From positions 25,265-89,264 of the forward strand of contig JANNXJ010000006.1 of assembly GCA_031409515.1 (NCBI GenBank): a stretch of DNA of 64,000 nt. Reading direction: 5' to 3'. Shown one piece after another: positions 7,336 through 16,572 of the stretch. The notes under the pieces are model-generated. The model searched no databases, was not told the DNA's origin, and was given only the letters and a program-made list of their open reading frames with translations. The translations under genes were made by a program, and so were the position numbers. Positions within the stretch are counted from its first letter, which is position 1; each line of letters begins with the position of its first letter. Origin of the DNA: SHZI01 sp031409515. GTDB lineage: Bacteria; Pseudomonadota; Gammaproteobacteria; Steroidobacterales; GCA-2729495.

Positions 7336-10300
7336 TCAGCGGGTCAGCTCGGCCTCCGGAGGCAGTTCCTTCAGAGCCTCCGCCAGATACCGTTCGCAGT
7401 TCCGGAAAGGCGTCAGATCAACTTCACTCTTGTCGACCTTGTCGATCACCGGCTGGTCCCACACGCCCGAGACCCGGTAGTAGCTTTCGCCAAAGGTACT
7501 GAGGGGCTTGCGGAAGATCTGTGAAATCAGCAGCACCGTTCCGCCCACCAGGGGCCCGCCCACAAAGCCGCCCACAGCCAGCACATCCGAGACATGGGGC
7601 CGCACCACAGCCACCTGGTCATAGGTCCGGTCCCGGAGCGAAACGCGCCCCAGAACCCCGATATCCGTCACGGGCCCTTCGAGACCAAAGTTGCAGGTGT
7701 AGGCACTCCCCTTGTCCAGGCGAAACTCGCCCTTCACCTCGTCAAAGGCCAGGCCTTTGCTCACGATGTCAGAGAAATCCAGGCCCAGGCGTCGCGGGAG
7801 GGCCGCGATACTCAGCAGCCCGACAATCCGGCCGCCGCCTGGCTCCACGGACAGGAACTGGCCCTTGTCCAGACTCAAGACGACACGGCCACCCGCCGTG
7901 TTGAGAAAATCCTCGCTGGGCCCGCCAGGCCAGAACAGGTCCAGCGTCACTCCAGCCTTCTCGCCCTCCACCACCGGCTTGTAGCCCAGCGCCTCCAGGG
8001 TTGGGCCGATACCGGTGGACTGCAGCTGCAAGCGCAGTTCACTGCGCTGCTGCGTGACGTCATCGCCCTCGACGACCCACGTCGCATCACCCCTGATGCT
8101 GAACGTCGGACTCTCCATGACCAGTGGCTCTACAACCACGCCATCGCCCCGCTGAGCCAGCTCTGCTGTCAGTTTGCCGAAGCGCATCTCCTTCAGGGCG
8201 AAGTCCGCGATGGAGGCACGCACCGGGGGCAGGTTGCGGGGATCTGCCACACCATCGCCGACCGCAGGATCCGCCTCGAGAAGCCACAGGCGCTGCATGT
8301 CGAGAAGGAGAGGCGCGTCATCAGACTGGCGGGCCGGAACAGTAACGGTCCCTGCGGCAGAAGGGCCGAGTACGGCTATCCGCCACTCACCTGACAGGCG
8401 CCGGGCATCAAGCTTCACGTCGCGGAACACGCGCCCAAGGACAGCGAAAGAGTCCGCGTCGACGACAATCTGGCGCAGCAGATCGGGCGCTGTGTCGCCG
8501 GCGTTGCCGCGGGTGCTCCGCCCCGGAAACCAGTCCTCGAAGCGCAGGCTGGAGAATGTGCCACCAATCTCCAGGCCCGGATCCGCCGGGAGACTCGCCA
8601 GGACCGGACCGTTGCGCAGACCTCCCCGCTCAAGACGCCAGCCCCCCTTGGCACGGCGGGCCGCCATGCCGACGCCGGTCGGCACACGGGGCTCGGACAG
8701 AAACTGGAGGGCCCAGCTCACGCCCCGCTCGATCCTGCCGCTCACCTGCAGCTTGCCCCGTTCAAGCAGGCTCACCTCCATGCGCAGCGGGTCGGGAGTG
8801 CCAGCCTGCTTGGTCATGGGCTCAGCCAGTGTGCTGCTGAGCTGCTGCAGGTCCGAGGCAATCTGAATATTCAGGGGAGTTTTGGCGCCCCGGGCCGGCA
8901 CTTGTACGGTGGCATTCCAGGCCACGCTGCCCCCAAGTCGCTCCGCATAGGGCAACGAGAAGGCTGCGGCCAGCTTGCCCGTGGGCGTCTGGCCGACCAC
9001 TTCGGCAACCTGACTCAGTTCTGCTTCGTCGGGCCTGGCGGCCCGGAGCGCGATGCTTACAGGTTCGTCGAGGAACATCCCAGCCAGCTGGTCAGCTACC
9101 AGCCGATCCCTGTTCAGACGCACGGTACCCTCAAGGGCAGTGAGTCCGAACTCCACACCCCGGAGCCCGAGCCTTGCACCCTCCAGGCCGAAGGTGCCGA
9201 GCAGGCGATAGTCCGCGGGGCGCGCGATGGGCAAGCGCAGATCGATATTCGTCGTCACATCACCGCTGCCGGTAACACTCTCCAGGGTCGGTCCCAGTAA
9301 TGCCGCAATCGGCGTCTGGCGAATAAAGCCGAGAATCTGGCCCAGCTGAACGTCATTTGTTGCGGCAATGTCCAGCTCTGTCTCGTGCAGGAGATTAGCC
9401 ACACGAATCTCGGCATCGGCAAAGGGAACTCCGCCGATCGACCCCCGGTTTTCCACGGAGCTAAGACTGACGCGATCGATGATCACGGTCCCGGAGGCGT
9501 TCTCCAGCCGGGGCCAGTCCGGAGCGTAATCAATTACGGCGTCGGCAAGCCTGAATTCCAGGCGAAAGCGCCCGTCTCCGCCTGCGTAGGGAAAACCCTT
9601 CAGCGGGCCCTGCCACAACAGCTCGCCCCGGGGCACGGAGCCCGCAACAAAGGCCCGGTCCAGCCATTCCACGACGTTGGGCCTCATCCTCTTCAGTGGC
9701 ACGTAGTTCAGTGCGGCGGGGGCCGATGACGCCGCGAAACGCGAATTCAGATCGACGAAGACGGGGCCTGCAGGTGGGAACAGGACCCGCAGGCGAGACT
9801 GGATCTCACCATCCGGGGTCGTGATAAGCAGGTCGTCCGTGAGCACTTCGAGGCCACGCTCCGAGGTCTTCCAGCCCAGCTTGCCGGTCGCCGCCGTGGT
9901 GCGGATATCGGCCCGGAACAGCCCGGGAAACCGCACGAGGCCCGCCCCGGAGTTCAGGTTGATGCGGCCGCCCGTCTGGTCGGCCCGGAGGGTGCCCGTG
10001 ATCCCGGTGACTGCCCAGTGCGGTGCCGGCATGACCAGGCCCAGATCCGCGACGGTGGCCGCGGCTGTCCAGGTTGGAGCCTGGCCTTGTGGAAAGGTCG
10101 CGGTGAGGTTGAAATCCCGCACCTCCCCCTGCAATCGCTCGGGCAGCAGATCACGGCGCAGGCCCGTGCTGGCCCCGGACCAGAGCAGCGGCCAGAGATC
10201 CTGCAGCCTGAGGTTGTCGGCCACAGCGTTCAGGGAGCTGCGACCCTCTGCCGGGTTGGTATAGCTAACCGAACCACTGCTGACAGGCGACGTCTTGCCA

Positions 10301-11274
10301 CCCCTCTTGACGACGAACCGACCCAGCGTCGCTTCCCAGCCAGCGGCAGTCGACTTCCAGTCCGCACGCAGCTCAAGGCGCTGGTAGGTATTGTCGTCGG
10401 CGGAGACCCCCTCCCAGACCGTCGGCCCCAGATCGAGCTCCAGGGTAAGGACGCCGGGAGTCGGTCCGGAAAAGCCTGCCTGAAGGTCCACGTCCCCACG
10501 TCCGGCCAGCAGCGGCAGCGGTTCATTGGCGACGATCCGGAGCAGGCGGGCCACGTCAAGATCAGAGCTCCTGGCGCGCAGGTCCCAGACCGTTGCTGCC
10601 GGAACGGCCTGCGCCAGCAGTAACGGTGGTGGCAGAGTGCCACTGACTTCAACGCCTGATCCCAGCCCATCCTGCCCGTTGAACTCACCATCGAAGCTGA
10701 TCAGGTCTGGTGCCAGGCCCAGCGCCAGGTGGTCGATGTTCAGGGCAACGCGAGGCTCCAGCCGCGCAGCATCCAGCAGCAACACGTCGATGTCCTTGAG
10801 TTGCAGATCAAGGCGCGGCAGCGGCGCATCTGGTGGCCGTCGCAACAACTCCTCCAGGGGCACCCCGTTGATCAGCCATTGACCGGCAGGTTGACGCTCT
10901 GCCTTGAAGCTGGCGCCACTGATGGCGACGCGCCCGGGACGCAGCTGGCGCTCGACCACAAGGCGCCACAGGTTGATGCCCACGCTGAGCTCGCTGGCAT
11001 CGAACACCGGCCGCTGGTCCTTGAGCGTGAAGATCCGCACTGCGGAAAAGCGGACCTCCGGCCCCTGCAGGGGCCAGCTGGCTGACAGCCGCTCAAAGCG
11101 CACATCGAAGCCGGTGGCCTCGGACGCAAACCGCCGGATTTCATCCTGGTAGTCCGGGGCCAGGGGTAGCAGCAGCCGGGCGATACCGACAACAACTGCC
11201 AGAACAATGACCAGGCCCGCAGCAGAAGCCGCCAGCCAGCGGAGACTCCGTCTTAACACTCCGCCCTGGCGCAT
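7336..11274 (-). CDS. yhdP: YhdP-family AsmA-like protein
   Basis: A 1312-residue protein with one N-terminal transmembrane anchor (about residues 9-30) and a very long periplasmic beta-rich body, matching the YhdP/TIGR02099 family (E. coli 1266). AsmA-like proteins are thought to form hydrophobic bridges that carry phospholipids from the inner to the outer membrane; YhdP works redundantly with TamB and YdbH. The C-terminal part (GGRVVLSLDKGQFLSVEPGG, then GLLSIAALPRRLGLDFSD) is the conserved AsmA C-terminal motif. It follows rng after a 12-nt gap, as in the conserved rng-yhdP-tldD order. Confidence 0.94.
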   Translation of the reverse strand: MRQGGVLRRSLRWLAASAAGLVIVLAVVVGIARLLLPLAPDYQDEIRRFASEATGFDVRFERLSASWPLQGPEVRFSAVRIFTLKDQRPVFDASELSVGINLWRLVVERQLRPGRVAISGASFKAERQPAGQWLINGVPLEELLRRPPDAPLPRLDLQLKDIDVLLLDAARLEPRVALNIDHLALGLAPDLISFDGEFNGQDGLGSGVEVSGTLPPPLLLAQAVPAATVWDLRARSSDLDVARLLRIVANEPLPLLAGRGDVDLQAGFSGPTPGVLTLELDLGPTVWEGVSADDNTYQRLELRADWKSTAAGWEATLGRFVVKRGGKTSPVSSGSVSYTNPAEGRSSLNAVADNLRLQDLWPLLWSGASTGLRRDLLPERLQGEVRDFNLTATFPQGQAPTWTAAATVADLGLVMPAPHWAVTGITGTLRADQTGGRINLNSGAGLVRFPGLFRADIRTTAATGKLGWKTSERGLEVLTDDLLITTPDGEIQSRLRVLFPPAGPVFVDLNSRFAASSAPAALNYVPLKRMRPNVVEWLDRAFVAGSVPRGELLWQGPLKGFPYAGGDGRFRLEFRLADAVIDYAPDWPRLENASGTVIIDRVSLSSVENRGSIGGVPFADAEIRVANLLHETELDIAATNDVQLGQILGFIRQTPIAALLGPTLESVTGSGDVTTNIDLRLPIARPADYRLLGTFGLEGARLGLRGVEFGLTALEGTVRLNRDRLVADQLAGMFLDEPVSIALRAARPDEAELSQVAEVVGQTPTGKLAAAFSLPYAERLGGSVAWNATVQVPARGAKTPLNIQIASDLQQLSSTLAEPMTKQAGTPDPLRMEVSLLERGKLQVSGRIERGVSWALQFLSEPRVPTGVGMAARRAKGGWRLERGGLRNGPVLASLPADPGLEIGGTFSSLRFEDWFPGRSTRGNAGDTAPDLLRQIVVDADSFAVLGRVFRDVKLDARRLSGEWRIAVLGPSAAGTVTVPARQSDDAPLLLDMQRLWLLEADPAVGDGVADPRNLPPVRASIADFALKEMRFGKLTAELAQRGDGVVVEPLVMESPTFSIRGDATWVVEGDDVTQQRSELRLQLQSTGIGPTLEALGYKPVVEGEKAGVTLDLFWPGGPSEDFLNTAGGRVVLSLDKGQFLSVEPGGGRIVGLLSIAALPRRLGLDFSDIVSKGLAFDEVKGEFRLDKGSAYTCNFGLEGPVTDIGVLGRVSLRDRTYDQVAVVRPHVSDVLAVGGFVGGPLVGGTVLLISQIFRKPLSTFGESYYRVSGVWDQPVIDKVDKSEVDLTPFRNCERYLAEALKELPPEAELTR

Positions 11275-11286
11275 ACCGCCGCCCGC

Positions 11287-12768
11287 CTAGACCAGAACGA
11301 CGTCGAACTGATCCTGGGCATACAGACTCTCCGTCTGCAGCCGGATCGACTTGCTGGTCACTTCCTCAAGTTCCGCAATGCGGGACGACTCTTCGTCCAG
11401 CAACAACTCGATGACTTCCTGGTGCGCCAGAATGACCAAACCCTTGAAACTGAACTGACCGTGCTGCCGGAGGATCTCACGGAATATTTCGTAGCAGACC
11501 GTCTCAGGAGTTTTGACGTGCCCGCGGCCGTGACAGGTTGGACAGGGCTCACACAGGAGGTGTTCCAGGCTCTCCCGGGTCCTCTTCCGCGTCAGCTGGA
11601 CGAGGCCCAGCGAGGAACCCTCGGCGATGTGGCACCGGGCGTGGTCGCACTGCAGTGCCGCAGTCAGGGCCTCCAGCACCTGCCGCCGGTGGGCCTCCTC
11701 GAGCATGTCGATAAAGTCGATGACGATGATCCCGCCAAGGTTGCGCAGGCGGAGCTGCCGGGCGATGGCCACGGCCGCTTCGAGATTGGTCCGGAAAATG
11801 GTGTCCTCCAGGTTCCGGTGGCCAACGTAGCCACCGGTATTGACGTCAATACTCGTGAGCGCCTCCGTCTGGTCGATCACCAGGTAGCCCCCGGACTTGA
11901 GTTCCACCTTGGGCACCAGGGCCTTCTGGATCTCGTCCTCAATGCCATAGAGGTCGAAGATCGGCCGGGGTCCGGCGTAGAACTCGATGCGGCTGGCCAG
12001 CTGCGGCATCACGCTGGCCGCAAACTCCCGCAGCTGACGGCAGGCCTTTTCGTCATCAATCCGGACCGCCTGCGTCGCGGGATCCACGAGATCGCGCAGC
12101 ACGCGTATGGCGAGGGGCAGATCCTGGTGCACCAGCGCGGGCACGGGCGCGCGCTCTGCCCGGGCCGCCACGACTGCCCACAGGCGGCCCAGGAACTCCG
12201 CGTCTGCCCGCAGCGGCTCTTCGCCCACGCCCTCGGCAGCGGTCCGGACGATAAAGCCAAAAGGTCCGTCAGGGCCCATCAGCCGGATCATCAGCTGCTT
12301 CAGGCGGTCCCGCTCCGGGTCGGCTGCAATGCGGCCCGAAACGCCCAGCGTGGCTTCTCTGGGCAACAGGACCAGGTATCGGGACGGAAGCGTGATGAAC
12401 ATGGTCAGACGGGCCCCCTTGGTGCCCAGCTGATCCTTCACCACCTGGACAAGGACGGTGTCGCCCTCCCGGAGGACGTTGCGAATGTTCTGCTCCTCCC
12501 CGACCGCTGCAGGCGGGGTCCCGGCTGCCGGCAACACATCGGATGCGTGGAGAAAGCCGGTGCGGGCAAGGCCCAGATCCACGAATGCGGCCTGCATGCC
12601 GGGCAAGACCCGGACCACACGGCCCTTGTAGATATTGCCAGTGAGGCCAAGTCGGGAGGTTCTTTCAATCAGCACCTCCTGGACCACGCCGTTCTCCACC
12701 AGGGCTGCCCTGACCTCCCGGGACGTGAGATTGATGAGAATCTCTTCTGTTGGAGCCCTGGTACTCAT
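11287..12768 (-). CDS. rng: Ribonuclease G
   Basis: RNase E/G-family endonuclease that matures the 5' end of 16S rRNA and degrades some mRNAs. The 493-residue product lacks the long C-terminal degradosome scaffold of RNase E, so it is RNase G (E. coli 489). It has an S1-like RNA-binding domain (NIYKGRVVRVLPGMQAAFVDLG), the metal-binding aspartates in TSIDVNTGG and IVIDFIDM, and the zinc-link cysteines in CPTCHGRG. I start at the ATG at 12768 (MSTRAPTEEILIN) rather than an upstream in-frame ATG at 12807, because family members begin just before EILIN. It lies 10 nt after maf, as in E. coli. Confidence 0.96.
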   Translation of the reverse strand: MSTRAPTEEILINLTSREVRAALVENGVVQEVLIERTSRLGLTGNIYKGRVVRVLPGMQAAFVDLGLARTGFLHASDVLPAAGTPPAAVGEEQNIRNVLREGDTVLVQVVKDQLGTKGARLTMFITLPSRYLVLLPREATLGVSGRIAADPERDRLKQLMIRLMGPDGPFGFIVRTAAEGVGEEPLRADAEFLGRLWAVVAARAERAPVPALVHQDLPLAIRVLRDLVDPATQAVRIDDEKACRQLREFAASVMPQLASRIEFYAGPRPIFDLYGIEDEIQKALVPKVELKSGGYLVIDQTEALTSIDVNTGGYVGHRNLEDTIFRTNLEAAVAIARQLRLRNLGGIIVIDFIDMLEEAHRRQVLEALTAALQCDHARCHIAEGSSLGLVQLTRKRTRESLEHLLCEPCPTCHGRGHVKTPETVCYEIFREILRQHGQFSFKGLVILAHQEVIELLLDEESSRIAELEEVTSKSIRLQTESLYAQDQFDVVLV

Positions 12769-12778
12769 CGGTAGCGGT

Positions 12779-13381
12779 TCATGGCGCCGGAAGCACCGGG
12801 CAGCCAAACAGCGTGAGCAGTCGGGCGGTCTCGAACAAGGGGAGGCCCATCACGCCGGAGTAACTCCCCCGGAGTTCCGCAATGAACTGGGCAGCGCAAC
12901 CCTGGATCGCATAGGCCCCGGCCTTGTCCCTGGGTTCCCCCGTCCGCCAGTAGGCTGCGATTTCCTCGGCGGTAATGGCCCGAAAGGTGACTGCGCTGCG
13001 GCAGAGCTCGACGCGCTCCCGCTGGCCATCGGTTACCGCCACAGCGGTCCAGACCAGGTGTGTGCGGCCGGCGAGCCGGCCCAGTATCCGGGCAGCGTCG
13101 GCCTCGTCCGCCGGCTTGCCGAAGAGTTCCGTGCCGAGGGCAACCGCCGTATCTGCAGCGAGGACTGGCGCCTCTCGCGCCGGGCGTGCCGCGAGCCCGG
13201 CCTGGGCTTTGGCACTGGCCAGCCGACAGACCAGGTCCTCGGCACCCTCCGACGGCCCGGGAGACTCGTCAACTTCCACGCGGAGCACCTCATGGCGGAC
13301 ACCCAGCTGGGTGAGCAGTTGCTGGCGCCGGGGCGATGCGGAGGCAAGGTAGACGAAAGGGCTCACGGTGCTGGCATTCAC
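12779..13381 (-). CDS. maf: Maf-family nucleotide pyrophosphatase (YhdE-like)
   Basis: A 200-residue Maf-like house-cleaning pyrophosphatase, in the branch that hydrolyses dTTP, UTP and modified pyrimidine nucleotides. The P-loop-like LASASPRR motif is near the N terminus; EAPVLAADTAVAL and KPADEADAARIL are the other family signatures. I place the start at GTG 13381, because it overlaps the rlmH stop codon in a GTGA arrangement (4-bp overlap), the usual coupling geometry; an in-frame ATG at 13417 would overlap rlmH by 40 bp. It precedes rng as in E. coli. Confidence 0.93.
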   Translation of the reverse strand: MNASTVSPFVYLASASPRRQQLLTQLGVRHEVLRVEVDESPGPSEGAEDLVCRLASAKAQAGLAARPAREAPVLAADTAVALGTELFGKPADEADAARILGRLAGRTHLVWTAVAVTDGQRERVELCRSAVTFRAITAEEIAAYWRTGEPRDKAGAYAIQGCAAQFIAELRGSYSGVMGLPLFETARLLTLFGCPVLPAP

Positions 13382-13848
13382 GCTTTGTGGTACGGGTGGC
13401 CCTGCAGGATGGTCCACGCGCGATACAGCTGCTCGACGACGATCACCCGGGCCAGGCCGTGGGGAAACGTCAGGGCAGACAGGGACCAGGACTGATTGGC
13501 TCTCTGCCGGACTTCATCTGCCAGACCCTCCGGTCCACCGATGGCCAGCACGACGGAGGGCTGATGGTTCTGCCAGCGGTCAACTTCCCGGGCCAGCTCC
13601 AGGGACGACCAGGCCTTGCCCCGCTCATCGAGGGTCACCAGGAAATCCCCTGGTTTGAGGCGCTGCAGGATGCGCTGTCCCTCCTTGGCCTTGGCAATGG
13701 CGGGATCACCACCGGAGGAACGCAGGGAGAGGGGGATGTCGACCAGCTCGGGCTTCAGGTGAGTGGGTATACGGTCCAGGTAGAGCTGGACGGCTTCCCG
13801 CACCCAATCCTCCGGGCGGGTACCAATCACCAAGAGCCGTACCTTCAT
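13378..13848 (-). CDS. rlmH: 23S rRNA (pseudouridine-1915-N3)-methyltransferase RlmH
   Basis: SPOUT methyltransferase that methylates pseudouridine 1915 in helix 69 of 23S rRNA. The 156-residue product is almost exactly the E. coli length (155) when started at ATG 13848 (MKVRLLVIGTRPEDW); a longer frame from 13887 adds 13 unlikely residues. The SAM-binding knot appears as LDERGKAWSSLELA, VLAIGGPEGL and the C-terminal SALTFPHGLARVIVVEQLYRAW motif, which is diagnostic. Its stop overlaps the maf GTG by 4 bp. rsfS, the usual upstream neighbour, lies 94 nt upstream. Confidence 0.96.
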   Translation of the reverse strand: MKVRLLVIGTRPEDWVREAVQLYLDRIPTHLKPELVDIPLSLRSSGGDPAIAKAKEGQRILQRLKPGDFLVTLDERGKAWSSLELAREVDRWQNHQPSVVLAIGGPEGLADEVRQRANQSWSLSALTFPHGLARVIVVEQLYRAWTILQGHPYHKA

Positions 13849-13942
13849 GCGTGAATCTGCTGAAAAACCCCGCCGTTGGGGGCTCAAGAATGATACACGC
13901 CAATCTGCCGGGTCAGATTCGTTCAGGCCGCTTCAGGCTCCT

Positions 13943-14281
13943 TCATCCCGTGGCGGTTGCACCCATATCCCAGAGGCCCTCGAGCTTGTAAAACTCCCGG
14001 GCCTTAGGCTGCATGATGTGGACCACCACGTCCGAGAGGTCCACCAGGACCCACTCGCCGGTCCCGGTGCCCTCGACGCCAATCGGCGGGCAGCCGGCCT
14101 TTGAGGCGCTCTGGACCAGTTGCTCAGCGATGGACTTCACGTGGCGGTCCGACGTCCCGCTCGCCACGACCATGTAGTCGGTGATGGACGTGAGCTGGCG
14201 GACGTCCAGGACCCGGATGTCCCGGGCCTTCAGATCCGCCAGCGCATGCTCGGCTAGAGCCAACAGTTGCTTACTGCGCAC
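13943..14281 (-). CDS. rsfS: Ribosomal silencing factor RsfS
   Basis: Binds ribosomal protein L14 and blocks subunit joining in stationary phase or starvation (YbeB/Iojap family). The 112-residue product shows the core ITDYMVVASGTSDRHVKSIA and GEWVLVDLSDVVVHIM. I choose GTG 14281 as start because a perfect AAGGAGGT lies 8 nt upstream, whereas the alternative ATG at 14308 is upstream of that ribosome-binding site and would add unconserved residues. It overlaps the nadD stop by 11 bp. The nadD-rsfS-rlmH order is the conserved one. Confidence 0.95.
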   Translation of the reverse strand: MRSKQLLALAEHALADLKARDIRVLDVRQLTSITDYMVVASGTSDRHVKSIAEQLVQSASKAGCPPIGVEGTGTGEWVLVDLSDVVVHIMQPKAREFYKLEGLWDMGATATG

Positions 14282-14951
14282 GAATTTGCACCTCCTTTGG
14301 ATGGGCATAGATATGGGTTTTGACCATCAGGTCACGCACGGACTCCGGCACGAGAAAGCGGGGATCGCCGCCGGCTGCAACGAGATCGCGAATTGCCGAG
14401 GCGGAGATTTCGAGTTGGGTCACGTCCTGGACCAGCACCCGGCCGGCGGGCGACTTCGCGAGGTCGCCCGGGTCAGTGGTGAGGCGGGAGCTCGCGAACT
14501 CGCCGGCCTCACCCGGAAACTGGCCAGCAACCGGCCCGGTAAAGCCAGGGCGGCGCGCCACCACGATGTGGGCCAGCTCCGGCAGTTCACGCCACCGCTC
14601 CCAGGTCGGCAACCCGAGGAACGCGTCCAGGCCCAGCAACAGGCACAGTGGCCGGACTCCCACCTCGGCCCGGAAGCTGAGGAGTGTGTCCACCATGAAG
14701 GAAGGGCCTGGCCGCCGCAGCTCCCGAGCGTCGACCCGAAATCCCGGTAAACCCTCCAGCGCCGCTTCCAGCATCCGGAGGCGCAGCGCCTCGGGGGCCA
14801 CCGTCGGGGGACGATGGGGCGGCAGGCGGGACGGAACGAAGCGGACTTCGGCCAGCCCGAGGCTGGTCAGTAACTCGTGCGCTGTGCGCAGATGGCCCAG
14901 ATGGATGGGATCGAAGGTGCCGCCGAAGATACCAAGCGGTTGCTGCGGCAT
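14271..14951 (-). CDS. nadD: Nicotinate-nucleotide adenylyltransferase
   Basis: Converts nicotinate mononucleotide and ATP to deamido-NAD in NAD synthesis. The 226-residue protein has the nucleotidyltransferase signature GIFGGTFDPIHLGH at about 7-20 and the C-terminal ISASAIRD motif, both diagnostic for NadD. Its start codon overlaps the holA stop by one base (TGATG) and its end overlaps rsfS by 11 bp, so the three genes are tightly coupled. Confidence 0.96.
   Translation of the reverse strand: MPQQPLGIFGGTFDPIHLGHLRTAHELLTSLGLAEVRFVPSRLPPHRPPTVAPEALRLRMLEAALEGLPGFRVDARELRRPGPSFMVDTLLSFRAEVGVRPLCLLLGLDAFLGLPTWERWRELPELAHIVVARRPGFTGPVAGQFPGEAGEFASSRLTTDPGDLAKSPAGRVLVQDVTQLEISASAIRDLVAAGGDPRFLVPESVRDLMVKTHIYAHPKEVQIRAQ
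14290..14297 (-). promoter_or_regulatory. Shine-Dalgarno sequence deciding the rsfS start
   Basis: AAGGAGGT on the minus strand, 8 nt before GTG 14281 and inside the 3' end of nadD. It is the strongest ribosome-binding site noticed in the window and rules out the upstream ATG at 14308. Confidence 0.85.
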
Positions 14952-16006
14952 CAGAGCAGTTCGCCTCCCCGCAACGGCCGGCCGGCGAGGGCCATGGTGA
15001 GCTCCAGCAGTGCGTTCCAGGGTTCGCCAGACCGCTGACCCTTCACGATCTGATCAGCCCGACCTGCCATACGCAGCAGGCGCCGGAGGCCACCGGCCTT
15101 GTGATTCCGCAGTGCGCGCACGTAGAGGTCCGTCCGGCTCTGCCAGACGCCTGCCCCCTGGACAGCCCGCTGCGGCGTGCTATCCCGGCTGGCCCGGACG
15201 CCGGCATCGACCAGCACCAGTGCTTCCCGCATCAGGGACCACAGCACGAGTGCGGCTGCCGTGCCCTCCTCCCGCAGGCCGCCCAGCACCCGCACGGCAC
15301 GCTCCAGGTCGCCCGCGAGGGCGGCGTCACCAAGCTGGAAGACGTCATAGCGGGCCCCGTCGCCCACGGCGGCCCGGATCTCGGCCGCGGTCAGGGACGT
15401 ACCCGCGGGGTACAGGAGAGCCAGCTTGTGGATTTCCTGCTGGGCGGCCAGCAGGTTGCCCTCCACGCGACCCGCGAGCAGCTCCAGTCCTTCCGGGTCG
15501 CAGCTTAAGGCCGCGGCACGGAAGCGCCGGGCGATCCAGTCCGGCAACTCCCCGAGGCCAGGCACACGGGTCTCTGCCCAGACACCGGCCGCCGTCAGGG
15601 CGGTAACCCAGGCCGACGACGCGATCTTGCTCTTCAACGCGGGCGTGACGATGACTACGGTGTTGCCATCCGCGGCCCGACCGGCGATCTCACGCATCTG
15701 GCGCGAGCCCTCGTCGCCCGGGGTGGCCGTGGTCAGGCGAATTTCAACGAGCTTGCCAGCGGAAAACAGCGACAGGTTGCGCAGGGATCCGGTCACCTGC
15801 TCCCAGCTGAAGCCGCGCTCGACGACGTGGGATTCCCGTTCTTCGCAGCCGCGCCGGAGAGCAGCGGCGCGCAGTGCGTCAACCACCTCATTGACGAGCA
15901 GCGGCTCATCGCCGGAGATCAGGTACACGGGCGCCAGAGGCCTGCCCGCCGCGGCGGCCGCTGGCCCGCCAAGCTGCTCGATCAGCTTCTCAGGCTTCAG
16001 CTTCAT
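14951..16006 (-). CDS. holA: DNA polymerase III subunit delta
   Basis: The delta subunit opens the beta sliding clamp within the clamp loader. The 351-residue product (E. coli 343) has the N-terminal APVYLISGDEPLLVNEVVDALR-type region and the three-domain AAA+-like layout without a functional Walker A, as expected for delta. It is coupled to nadD by a one-base overlap. In E. coli lptE precedes holA; here an unrelated block of genes separates them (see findings). Confidence 0.95.
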   Translation of the reverse strand: MKLKPEKLIEQLGGPAAAAAGRPLAPVYLISGDEPLLVNEVVDALRAAALRRGCEERESHVVERGFSWEQVTGSLRNLSLFSAGKLVEIRLTTATPGDEGSRQMREIAGRAADGNTVVIVTPALKSKIASSAWVTALTAAGVWAETRVPGLGELPDWIARRFRAAALSCDPEGLELLAGRVEGNLLAAQQEIHKLALLYPAGTSLTAAEIRAAVGDGARYDVFQLGDAALAGDLERAVRVLGGLREEGTAAALVLWSLMREALVLVDAGVRASRDSTPQRAVQGAGVWQSRTDLYVRALRNHKAGGLRRLLRMAGRADQIVKGQRSGEPWNALLELTMALAGRPLRGGELL

Positions 16007-16012
16007 GGGTGC

Positions 16013-16270
16013 CTAGAGGCCAAGCTGCTGCCAGTCGATGGACTCCTCTTCGAGAAGGACCGGAATGCCGTCGCGGATGGGATAGACCAGCCGCCCGTTG
16101 CGGGTGACCAGCGCTGCGGACAGAGAGGCGGGGAGAGGCTCCGCGGCGTGATTGCGGACCTGGCCTGCGCTTATCGCTGTATTGAGTGTCGCAAGTTGCT
16201 CGCTGCCCAGAAGCTGCAGCGGCAGTTTCGTGACAGGGCAACAGATGATGTCTAGGAGTCGTTTATCCAT
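16013..16270 (-). CDS. Trm112-family protein (YcaR-like)
   Basis: An 85-residue member of the Trm112/YcaR family: KRLLDIICCPVTKLPL at the N terminus and LVYPIRDGIPVLLEEE at the C terminus are the family hallmarks. In eukaryotes and archaea Trm112 is a zinc-binding activator of methyltransferases; the role in bacteria is not settled. Only part of the usual zinc cysteine set is kept here (CCP near residue 10). It ends 6 nt before holA's start. Confidence 0.9.
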   Translation of the reverse strand: MDKRLLDIICCPVTKLPLQLLGSEQLATLNTAISAGQVRNHAAEPLPASLSAALVTRNGRLVYPIRDGIPVLLEEESIDWQQLGL

Positions 16271-16306
16271 CCCGATGGCCGGGAATATAGCAGGGAAACT
16301 GGGCGC

Positions 16307-16546
16307 TCAATGACGCCCCCACCAGACATAATCCTGAGGCACTGGATCGACGCCGGAACTGCCACCAAGCCAGACGAAAGGCTGACAGCGCCCGATCCGC
16401 CGCAGGGCCAGCCAGCTGCCCCGGACGGCGCCGAAGCGGCGGATGGCGTCCACCGCATAGGTTGAGCAGGTGGGGAAATAGCGGCAGTTCATCCCCAGCC
16501 AGGGCGACAGCAGGCGCTGGTAACCCTGGATCAGGGCAATGATCAC
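16307..16546 (-). CDS. yidD: Membrane protein insertion efficiency factor YidD
   Basis: A 79-residue YidD protein: YQRLLSPWLGMNCRYFPTCSTYAVDAI followed by G-C-P-W-like basic stretches is the family core, here with IGRCQPF. YidD is a small amphipathic inner-membrane-associated protein that assists YidC-dependent insertion. The start is GTG 16546, with GGAG 8 nt upstream; there is no ATG in a suitable place. Normally yidD lies between rnpA and yidC; here it sits between sufE and the Trm112-like gene. Confidence 0.92.
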   Translation of the reverse strand: MIIALIQGYQRLLSPWLGMNCRYFPTCSTYAVDAIRRFGAVRGSWLALRRIGRCQPFVWLGGSSGVDPVPQDYVWWGRH

Positions 16547-16572
16547 GGCTGAAGCTCCGCCGGGCGGGGGCT